From Urechis unicinctus (taxonomy: Eukaryota > Annelida > Polychaeta > Xenopneusta > Urechidae), in contig CM067355.1 in assembly GCA_034190875.2 (NCBI GenBank), positions 35,856,359 to 35,920,358 of the forward strand: a stretch of 64,000 nucleotides of DNA, given 5' to 3'. Positions 37,313-46,726 of this stretch are shown here, piece after piece (within the stretch, counting starts at the first letter, position 1; the number at the start of each line of letters is the position of its first letter). The notes beneath the pieces are model-generated. The model saw only the letters and a list, made by a program, of their open reading frames with translations. It was not told the DNA's origin and did no database searches. A program made the translations under genes and the position numbers.

Positions 37313-38449
37313 CAACACATATGCAATGGGCTCGTCCAAATTAAATTAGCGAGGCTTTAAATGATGATCAAATCTAACGTTCAGATTTCTGTGTATGAAA
37401 CAATATTTGTTTTTAATACATTTTTGCACACGTACATACAGGATTATGGTACTGTAATATGACATGTCATCGTTAAGAACATATTGTTGCAGCACACCTA
37501 TATATGCTTCGGTTCATCTCATATATTCCGCCTTCTCCATCGCAACCAATATTGTGTGTTTTAGCTTTACCAAAAGATACACAAAGTGTTCAATCAAAAA
37601 CTATGGTATGAGCATATGAAGTAATATATAACAGGTCCGCTATCAATAAATTGGATTGATAATCATCATCGAAATATGGCACGATTTACAAGGCATTGAG
37701 CTGTCAATCACGGCGATTGGTGTCGCTCGTTAGAAATGATTACTGTTGTTGTGACAGGATATTATTAACAAGGATTTACTTCAACAGCACAGCCTTCATC
37801 TACTCAGTTTAGATAAGCAAACATTATGGCGTCCGCTTGGCGCTTCGCATGCGCATTGGATACTTAAATTGTTTTTGCTCGACCTCTACAAGCTGTTATC
37901 CAAGACAAGGTAAAGCAGAATTGTTTGTGTGTTTGAACGATACCAGTTATCATTACTTCGCTGCTATGCAAAAGATAACATCAGAGGTGTTCAGCTGCCA
38001 TGTATGTAAAAGTATCATAAAGCATCAATAATATCATGTCTGATGATAGAGCGTGTTGCACGCGTTTTCGAAGCAGCACTGCCTCCGAATCTCTGAATTT
38101 CCCTTTTTGTTATGGTAACTTGTCCGCTGAAATGCATAATTGTGAAACCTGAAGAACTCACTGGTAACTCACATTTTAATATTAAATAATTATCTGTTCA
38201 CAATTCAATATCTTTGAAACCGCAAGACAATAAATCGTTTACCACATATCTTGCGTACACATTGTTTAATGTCGTTCTACGTTATGTACGTGAAATCAAA
38301 TGTTGATTGGCTGCAGCTCAATTATGTCATTATTATCGTCATGCTATGTTTGATTGCATGCGACTTCATTTTATGTACGTGAAATCAAATGCTTATCATA
38401 GATTCCATATTTGCAAGGGTTTGGATTAGTGAACAGTACCACGAATATG

Positions 38450-38640
38450 CGTTGTCGGATATCTACTTCATTAAGCAGATTGCATAATTGATTATGCGTT
38501 ACATCATGTTGAAGGAGCCGCTTATGCGTCACAGCATAATAACGTATCCACGCATGCGCATTGGTGTTTGCATTAGTATTGATCGGTTCATTAGTCCTGT
38601 TGTTGGCGCTGTATGCACCAGAGAAAACAAGAGTGAATAA
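38450..38640 (+). pseudogene. GPCR TM3-TM4 exon relic (copy in second block)
   Basis: It aligns with 20110-20300 and with the TM3-TM4 exon of the receptor at 46.7-48.9 kb. It reads KEPLMRHSIITYPRMRIGVC, then loses the TM4 tryptophan region (CISIDRFISP). There is no usable donor. It is dead. Confidence 0.6.
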
Positions 38641-38814
38641 ATAAAATACGTGCAGTTATGATCAGATCCAGTGAGTAACAAATGAACGCCCATGCTTTCA
38701 TTGGTTATACAACCAAAATGCAGATAAACAATGTGACTGCGGCATGAAATTGAGTACATACTGTTAAAATACACATGCAGTTGCTGTTGATCGATATCAG
38801 CACTCAATTCTGAA

Positions 38815-39065
38815 ATTCTTGTACACATAGAAATCGAGACAGTCTTGTACATATAGCATCATTATTGCACTCATTGAGCCACCGAGTCATGTAAACAAAG
38901 AAATCGAGACAGGAAGAGATCCAGTCTTGTACACATAGACATTTACACCAGACAGTGCGCCAACCTTGCTCACATATTACCAGCCTGGTACAAATCGAAT
39001 TTGAGGCAGCCTTGTTCACTTAACACCAGTTTTGCAGAAAGAGATCCATGCTTGTGCACATAGAA
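38815..39065. repeat. Repeat built on cttgtacacatagaaatcga (second site)
   Basis: About five diverged copies with cttgtacacatag, aaatcgagacag and gaagagatccag, matching 20430-20660. Confidence 0.6.
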
Positions 39066-39079
39066 ATTGAGCACCCAAT

Positions 39080-40282
39080 AGGAGCCTTCACATAGTCGGG
39101 TTCCCGTCACGGCCGCTAGGAGGGTCACCGTCGCGCACAGCGATTTTTATCGGAATTGGGGGCATGTTTCTCTGCCTGTCAAGCTGTCAGCGCTTTGTTC
39201 GCAGTTTACCAGTTGCTGTTTTAAGTTTCTTGCATTGTTGCGCGCATTCTTGTTGCGTGTTTCTATAGCTGTAAAGAACATCAAAGACGTCGCCGAAGAT
39301 GTCAAGCGTATTCTGAACTTCTCTTAAATTCATCTGAACGCTGTCACGTCGCAATGAGCACATTTGAAGAAGTTCTCAAACACAGAGATTATCATAGAAT
39401 AGTGATCCAAAATGTTGCCATCTACATTCATCTCCAGTCGTCTGGAGAATATTCTGCAAGAACATCAGTATTCACCTATATCATTTCAAAGTTAGTGTGC
39501 GTGACTGTTGCTACACCATGTCATCACTGTCCCCTTCTTAGTGGAAAGTACCCCAGCTGAAAACGTTCCTAAAATATAGGGAAATTCCTTGCTCGAGTTA
39601 TAAGAAAACTGAGCTCGTAGAATTAGTATGGATGTGCACAGGGTAATTCTTAATTTATATAATTCGAATATTCAACTTAAGGAAGTTGAATAGAGGTATG
39701 TCACACATCTCACTAATATGTATACATACCTATAAAGACTTGCTGGTATAATATTAACTTTGTGGGTTTTTTTTATGTGGTGTTGTCGTTTGGTGGAAGA
39801 GAGATAAAAAGCCATGTTGTTTGCAGCAGCTGACTTCAGTACCAATGCATAGTCTAATCCAGCATTACCGCCTGATGAAGTGACATGTCGCACGACTTGT
39901 TGCCTTGATTATTTTGATGTCTAGCAATTGCAATTACACAGTCTATATAGTTGTCGCATAAGTATACAACTGACCGAAACTTTACCGTCATCCATGGGTG
40001 TTTTATCGTTTTCTCGCGAACATCGGCATTGCTTTCCACGACGGTGCAAGTAAACCACGGTTGCGCAGTCTATATAGTCTATAGAACGATATTCCTAAAC
40101 AATTCCTCCAAAATAACACCGGTATCAAACACAAAACGACGAATATTCACCACAGCTTAAATCTCTTTGTTCCGCGTGGTGTATTGCCTTTGTGTTTTGG
40201 AAAAGCATGTCCCCAATTCCGGTGAAAAATCAGTATCGCCGCCTGGCGGCCGAGACGGGAACCCGACAATGTGAAGGCTCCT
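39080..40282. mobile_element. 1.2-kb terminal-inverted-repeat transposon with SAP-like motif
   Basis: The ends are inverted repeats of about 45 bp, starting with ggagccttcacat and sharing gtcgggttcccgtc, with about four mismatches. The paralogous block at 20672 has the empty site caattgg. Here the flanks read caat and attgg, giving an AT target duplication (39078-39079, 40283-40284). Inside, plus-strand DNA at 39541-39635 encodes a SAP-like motif (PQLKTFLKYREIPCSSYKK). A longer protein is not intact. It is probably a non-autonomous derivative of an ISL2EU-like element. Confidence 0.8.
39541..39640 (+). pseudogene. SAP-like motif inside the 1.2-kb element
   Basis: One frame reads PQLKTFLKYREIPC, then KKTELVELV: a helix-turn-helix SAP signature with spaced leucines and a Lys-Lys-x-Glu-Leu end. 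The upstream ORF (39354-39560, starting MSTFEEVLKHRDY) is in another frame and is not recognised. No nuclease or transposase domain remains. Confidence 0.45.
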
Positions 40283-40735
40283 ATTGGATGTAGAAATCGG
40301 GATACATAAGAGCATGGAATGCAGTTATGCGGTCAAGTATTTGGGAAAACATCTAACCTGCAGCCACATAGAAACAAGAAAACAACTATGCAGAACCCAA
40401 ACATACGAGTCCACATTGATGGTCATTTAACGTTCTTAAAGTGATAAGTGTGACTGATGAATGGAGCATTCAGAACAGGATTAACTGGGTTAACTATTAT
40501 CAGACCGACCAGTTCATCAGGCCAAGGTTAGTTCTGGAACTCATTTTAGCTCACCAAAGTATGTCTTTATGCATTTTCTTGGCAACATAACAATCAATAT
40601 AATGTGGATGGAATATTTGTATTTTCAATTGTAGAAACATAATACAAAAGAGTCGGGGCATTGTCTTTATGTACTCCTTACAAAGTTAGGATTCTTGGTA
40701 AAAATACAAACTGTTCGGATTAATGGTACTGGATC

Positions 40736-41120
40736 AATGATCATTAGAATCGTGTTTATCAGTCCTCGTTATCTTACCCTAAATATGGTAACTCACAAGA
40801 AATAACCAGGGGTCAGCTACATTTAGGGTCGTGCAGGTTGGTTCCGTATCGCCACTCTTCCTGAAATGGAACGGTTATGTCACAAACAACAGCCAATCTT
40901 TGTCGTATAATTATTCAAAATTGGTCGTAGAAAATCGGAATAAAAGAGTAACCTTGTTATACAAAGTTAGCCACCCAATGAATGTATATACAATGCAGTC
41001 ACTCAGAGCTCATAGTAATGCTTTGTGATGTAATAATAGTCAATACTTCATGTATATTGTAGAGGGGCAAATGATACTCGTCAGACCGTGTTTTGTTTTA
41101 AGTAAGACAAATGCTTGAAT
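40736..41120. other. Junction between duplicated flank and receptor relic B
   Basis: There is no gene I can support. A 65-residue ORF at 40831-41028 shows no motif. Similarity to the first block resumes at about 41125. Confidence 0.4.
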
Positions 41121-41349
41121 TCTCACCACAATCACTTTCTGATCGTCACGACAGCTGAATGCACCTGAATTTATCTGGTGAACGGAACCAAAGAAAAAGG
41201 CTTTGGGGTCATTAAAAAAGGCTGTTGTTTTGCCTCGACTTTCACTTGGACATGCCTTTGCAGAGATTGTGCTGTGCGTGCATCAAAACAGTCAGCTGTG
41301 CGGTGTATGCATCCAAGCAGTCAGCTGTGCGGTGTATGCATCCAAGCTG

Positions 41350-42625
41350 TCAAGTGTCAAGCGTAGGTCAGAATATTTGTCCATGAAGACGAAGAAGCTG
41401 AGGTCGTGTTGCTGTAGCAATCCATCCTCAGAAATATCCTGTCAATTCAACAGTGACGGTTAGGACTTTTAACCTGATAAAAATACGTATATCATTTACT
41501 CTGTGATAGTCTTAATGCGTGTTACCACACCAGGTGGTAACGGAGATACCATACATGTGATTGCCCACGTCATTTGATATCACTTCTTTTAATTATATAA
41601 GCTGATATACGGGCTGATGTCGCAGCCACAGAATATGTAGGTCAGGACGTAAGATAGTAAAGGGAAGGTAGCTGGCAACGAAGTAGAACGCGAGTATAAT
41701 CGCCACCCGGGTTAATTTATTGGACTCGCGGTTTTTATCATCTTTCATTTATCGTTATGTATCTAGAAAGTTTGTAATCGAATGGATAATTCTTTTGGTT
41801 AATGTTGAGTTATTCATAACTTCAGTTGAACATTTATCAAATATATTCGCTTTTGCCAGGATTTAATTCCAGCCAAAGTGCAAAACTAAAGAATCATTTT
41901 GCTTGTAGGATTCCTTATTGATGTAAAACGCCGAACATAGATGCAATCTGCATTGACTATAACACACCTGCTGGTATTAACACCACAATACACACCTGCT
42001 GGTATAAACACAACTATACGCACCTGCTAAGAACATAGATGCAATCTGCATTGACTATAACACACCTGCTTGTATAAACCCCACTATACACACCTGCTGG
42101 TATAAACCCCACAATACGCACCTGCTGGTATTAACACCACAATACGCACCTGCTGGTATAAACACCACAATACGCACCTGCTGGTATAAACACCACAATA
42201 AGCACCTGCTGGTATAAACACCACAATACGCACCTGCTAGTATAAACACCACAATACGCACCTGCTGGTATAAACACCACAATACGCACCTGCTGGTATA
42301 AACACCACAATAAGCACCTGCTGGTATAAACCCCACAATACGCACCTGCCAAGAACATAGATGTAATCTGCATTGACTATAACGCACCTGCTGGTATAAA
42401 CACCACAGTACGCACCTGCTGGTATTAACACCACAATACGCACCTGCTAAGAACATAGATGCAATCTGCATTGACTATAACACACCCAGACGTTAACTCA
42501 CGTGTTCAGTGTACGCTGCGTGAAACTTGCAGTAGAGAACATCAATGAGGATAAGTGGAACAATCACATTGAATTAGATCATCAGTGGGATATTATATAC
42601 TTCCCAGAACAACTCAGTACGACAT
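41350..42625 (-). pseudogene. GPCR relic B: TM7, TM6 and TM5 exons
   Basis: TM7 (41355-41440) lacks the same single base in the NFFVY codons as relic A. TM6 (41590-41760) reads VASYLPFTI, then carries an extra base. The donor GT after TM6 is changed to CT, as in relic A. TM5 (42505-42615) has an in-frame stop after IPLMI but still ends with a good GTGAGT donor. A 28-bp minisatellite (41945-42480) fills the intron between TM5 and TM6. The locus is dead. Confidence 0.75.
41945..42480. repeat. 28-bp minisatellite inside relic B, between TM6 and TM5
   Basis: About 17 copies of 28 bp with the core acctgctggtataaacacca. It is interrupted by three to four copies of a 40-bp insert (aagaacatagatgcaatctg, cattgactataac). 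Long minus-strand ORFs (42055-42471 and neighbours) are translations of the repeat. Confidence 0.9.
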
Positions 42626-42689
42626 ACACCACAATAAACACCTGTCAGGGCAATCACCACAATACACATTCACTACACACGCGCTAGAA

Positions 42690-43250
42690 AAACATCAGAA
42701 TACACACCTTCTAGGATAAACACCACAATGTACACCTGCTAACATAAACACCACCATCCACACCTGCCGATATGAACACCACAATACACACCTGCTAACA
42801 TAAACACCACCATCCACACCTGCCGATATGAACACCACAATACACACCTGCTAACATAAACACCACCATCCACACCTGCCGATATGAACACCACAATACA
42901 CACCTGCTAACATAAACACCACCATCCACACCTGCCGATATGAACACCACAATACACACCTGCTAACATAAACACCACCATCCACACCTGCCGATATGAA
43001 CACCACAATACACACCTGCTAACATAAACACCACCATCCACACCTGCCGATATGAACACCACAATACACACCTGCTGGTATAATCACCACAATACACAAC
43101 TGCTAGGAAAAACACCTCAATGCACACCTTCTAAGATAAACACCACAATACATACCTTCTAGGATAAACACCACAATACACACCTGCTAGGAAAAACACC
43201 TCAATGCACACCTTCTAAGATAAACACCACAAAAAACGCCCCTGCTCATT
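42690..43250. repeat. 28-bp minisatellite with 56-bp higher-order repeat
   Basis: It uses the same 28-bp monomer as relic A. Between about 42732 and 43068 two monomer types alternate (ctaacataaacaccaccat and ccgatatgaacaccacaat), making six nearly perfect 56-bp dimers. Degenerate single monomers flank them. It lies in the former TM4-TM5 intron. Confidence 0.9.
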
Positions 43251-43284
43251 TAAACACAAGAAAGTTATATATCAATGAATACCC

Positions 43285-43495
43285 AACCTAGTTTGTGTGA
43301 AGGGAACGTGACTGATGTTGTTGACAAGAAACGTCGTGCCTTGAAGTAGGTCAGACTGGGCCAAGCTTAGGCTAATGGACAATAACAGCGACTGCTAGAC
43401 TATTGCTGACTAATCAGAATGAGGCAAGGGTGAGGAGACAAACCAAGTGGAATATGTCAGAGGGATGCTACTTGCCGCTGTCTTTAAAAGAGACG
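43285..43495 (-). pseudogene. GPCR relic B: TM1-TM2 exon
   Basis: Minus-strand DNA aligns with the TM1-TM2 exon of the receptor at 48538-48916 (SDIFHLV, LVSNSLAVAVIV, then DLLQGT and NNISHV in another frame). Stops and a deletion in the TM1-TM2 loop break it. With 41350-42625 this outlines one dead receptor gene whose TM3-TM4 exon is missing here. Confidence 0.65.
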
Positions 43496-43712
43496 CAAAC
43501 AGTGGTCTATTTCACGTACCCGGCTAAGTCCGTAGCCGACTATCCTACCCTTTTCGACTAAGTTAAGACGGCTAAATTCGTAGTCGACTAAAGCGTTTCA
43601 CAAACGATATCGGTAGTCGACTCAAAAAACTATGCCTAGCCAGCTACGCGCCTTTTTCTTCGTTGCTATGGGAAATCCCGGGATTCCCTAATTTGTTGTC
43701 ATCTGTTGGTGC

Positions 43713-43985
43713 AATGGAGAGGCGATGTAATTTCACAGCTCATGAAGAACTCTTTTTAGTTAATAAAGTGGATAATACAAGATCGGCATTAGTTTCCAAA
43801 ATATACTCGGTTCTATTTTATAATAAATATTGTACTTTGTTTTCTTGGTCCAGTTACAATGACTGAGACCGGATCAGTTGAATGCGGCATGGCTTGCTTA
43901 CCTAAACCAGGCCACAAAAACAGCAAAGACTCAGGAGGAATTTTACAACCTGAAGGCTGAAAAATTGAGAAAAGAAAAGGGTTTG
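43713..43985 (+). pseudogene. Myb/SANT-like gene remnant of Harbinger element
   Basis: It begins MERRCNFTAHEELFLVNKVD, matching the start of Myb/SANT-like proteins of Harbinger transposons and the fragment at 27781. A downstream frame (43890-43980) reads QEEFYNLKAEKLRKEKG, the basic coiled segment typical of the C-terminal half. The middle is missing or frameshifted. It diverges from the transposase on the opposite strand, as in Harbinger elements. Confidence 0.5.
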
Positions 43986-44329
43986 TATATATTTTTGTTT
44001 CTTTCTTGCAGACAATTACATTTATTACCATTACCAAGGTATTCATAGCTTACAAATATGAGTCATATATTATGAAATAAGGTGCAATTATCTAAAATAC
44101 CTTCTAGCAATACGCGCCCGTAAAGCAGAACCTGCTTCATTGTTGTTCAAGAGCCCCACCTCGATATCTTCTTCTTCTTCAGTCACATTAGCAAACCGAG
44201 TATCTTACATGGGTAACCTGAGTAAAAGTAGACTCATAACATTTCTGTTCATTTATTTTTTTTAAGTAATTGCGTTGTCTGTTGCAGATGCTGAATAACA
44301 GTCTCCATGACTCGGCTCGTGTTGGTTGG

Positions 44330-44735
44330 GTTTTCGTAATTGTCATATTTCCGATTACAATAAAATTAAATACCGTTCTCAAATTGTCTACCGATTGCTG
44401 ACTCTATGAAAATTCGTGAATCATGCACTGAGCCAGGCCAGCGGATCACAGCATTAAAAATATAGTACTCATGGTCGCATATGGCCTGTTAAAGAAAAAC
44501 ACAAGCACATAAATTCTGCATACTGCAGCAGAGACTCAGTTACTAAATCATAGCAGAAGTGGATACTGGGTATTCATATTGAATGTTGATACTGTGAACT
44601 CCTTTACGGTTTACAAAATCCGGCTACCTGTCCCCCGAAGGAGCAATTATGGGCACTTGGGTATAGTTAAACGCACCAATGACGTTCGGCATACCTTTTA
44701 AACGAAAATATATATCATATATTAAAAAAGAAAAG
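44330..44735 (-). pseudogene. HARBI1-like Harbinger transposase remnant
   Basis: Minus-strand frames contain GMPNVIGAFNYTQVPIIAPS, DFVNRKGVHSI, and after an intron-like gap ending in tttaacag, AICDHEYYIFNAVIRWPGS and VHDSRIF. These are hallmark blocks of HARBI1/PIF transposases. The first catalytic Asp (usually in GxxDCTH) is Asn here, and an in-frame stop lies in the loop. The Asp of HDSRIF is present. It is inactive. I could not define the element's terminal repeats; a cluster of tagtcgacta-like palindromes at 43530-43625 may belong to its left end. Confidence 0.75.
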
Positions 44736-45239
44736 GTGTACAAATACAAATGTATAAAACGATGGGGATTTTTTTTCATTGTTCTAAAATTTTGTTGTTA
44801 TAAAAGGTTTATGTAACAGAAATGTCAGAGAATCCTCTTTTAATCCGAGCAATTCGTTGTCCTGACAGCATAACCAAAAGTTCTGGTACCAAAGACTGGA
44901 ATGCTGAGCAGACGCGCTATACACATCGACTGACAGTTGCAGCCGACAACCTTGACATGGCATCCCCGACAACGATTAAGAACGATCCACATCCAAGGAA
45001 TCGAAGACAAATAAGAAGTTGAAGCAGTCCAGGCAAAGCCATGGCACGGCGCGTAGTATGATCTATTCGATCCTTAATCAAACCCAGCAGGAAAAAAATG
45101 TTCCTTCGATTAAAACGTTAGCAAGGATACAGCTGTTGATCGGTAAATACTTTCTATGGGATTTTTCCTGTCATAAAAATCCTTTCCCGCCCGGCGCTCT
45201 TCTTTATCCCTCTCGTATTATTGGTGGTGCTGCCTTTTG

Positions 45240-45705
45240 ATTGGTTTAAAAAAAAACCGTCAGCTTTTGTGCATTAGCCGACTATGCAAAAGTCTAAATG
45301 CCGATAAATGTCTGCGTCTTGGGGTCTCGAGAACAACCTTCTCAGCCTCGCTCATAGCATGGTGTACTGCTCGGTTGGAGATGCACTTGGATAGGTTGTA
45401 TGCCTCCCTGCTGACCCCTCCTTCCTTGTTTTGAAGCACCTGCGCTTCTCCTGCACTTTCTCTACCGTATCATTCTACCACCGGGTCTGCTTTCTTTATT
45501 GATGCTTTGCAACAGGCTGACCTTCAGTGTAGACCATAGCTCACCCACTGAGCTCTGCTGCGTTGTCTCGTGTCATGGCCTCAAACACCTCAGAGAAAAC
45601 GGTTTGCTTCTCTGGGTCTCACACGAACTAACGCATGGGTTGGGGACGGATGGGGATCACAAAGTCTCCGAACACCAGTCTATGCTCTGATGCACATTTC
45701 TCGCC
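45240..45705 (-). pseudogene. Degenerate LINE fragment (endonuclease-to-RT linker)
   Basis: Read on the minus strand, short frames give DFVIPI, EKQTVFSEVFEAMTR, then WST-LK-like and KEGGVSREAYNLSKC followed by AVHHAMSEAEKVV. This matches the linker between endonuclease and reverse transcriptase in RTE-type LINEs. Several frameshifts are present. The call rests on pattern memory. Confidence 0.4.
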
Positions 45706-46726
45706 GAGAATGTACGAAAAAGCTGTGCCAAAGGGACGCTGGCAAAGGATCATAACGGGCGATGGCAAATGATCATAACGGGCGATGGCAAGGAATCACA
45801 ACATGCTCAACACTTACTAAGCAATATTAGTTCACCATGGAAGGCAGCATATAAGATCAACTATTACATCACTTGTGGGAGGAAGCTAAACTATTTGGCT
45901 GCCATTTGCATTAATAACCAGCTATAGACTGTTTACTACCAGCTAGAGAAGATACTATTCCACTCATTCACGAGACAAGTAATAATGTGAGGCATCATGC
46001 TCGGGCTTACATACAACAACAAGCAAGCTGGTCCTAAGCTTGATTACTGCAACTTGCGACAAGCCTGTATGCTTAATAACGTGCATTGTGTAAAGCTATA
46101 AATTGATTTCATCCTTGGGCATAACTTTTGTAGATTGAGGCCTAAAATATGAAATATTGTAAATCATGGTTTTGAATGGAAATTGGCTTAATGTTTTCAC
46201 ACAAAGCTGAGCGTTCAATAAATACTGTAGTATGTGCTGTGTGAAAGCAGCGTTGTAGTGGCTATAAATTATTTTACATTAGAGTCCTAGAGTGTATATC
46301 GTGGTTGGACGACTATGTTTCAATTGTTCTAGAAAATTGTTTGTACATGCGTCATATTTTATTATATGGTACCACTCGTGAGATGTTGATAAACAGTAGC
46401 AGAGTTTGTCTGTTTTACCATACTTATATGCAATAGTTGCCCTTTAGGGATAAATATAAGATGCTGAAACAATTGCGTCATTTTAATGTAACTAATTAGT
46501 TTGTTTACGATTATAAGGATAAGAAAGATATTTCTTTTATATCAAAGATCATAAAGATTGATGTAAGCAGTTGCATACTCTCTATATTCTATGCACAAGA
46601 AATACATCAACTGTCTTCACTCATTCTAAATCGACAACAACTCGGTTACCCATCCTAAAATGTATTTTCAAGAATAACCATAATTAAGCCCTAGGAGATT
46701 GACATCAGTACTGTTTCTCAACACAC
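45706..46726. other. AT-rich, no recognised gene
   Basis: A short direct repeat of gatcataacgggcgatggcaa lies at 45749-45792. Nothing else was seen. Confidence 0.5.

Larger units (their letters stand above)
36614..40735. repeat. Second copy of the unit flank
   Basis: It is colinear with 17390-21120: the same 34-bp minisatellite (37130-37312), AT-rich DNA without supported genes (37320-38440), receptor TM3-TM4 relic (38450-38640) and cttgtacacatag repeat (38815-39065). It lacks about 400 bp present at 18790-19900 and has gained a 1.2-kb transposon at 39080-40282. Confidence 0.8.

Noticed and set aside
39354-39560. 68-residue ORF inside the 1.2-kb transposon as an intact protein
   Set aside because: The SAP-like motif lies in another frame after its stop, so the original protein is broken.
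42055-42471. 138-residue cysteine-rich repeat ORF resembling a structural protein
   Set aside because: It comes from the 28-bp minisatellite inside dead receptor relic B.
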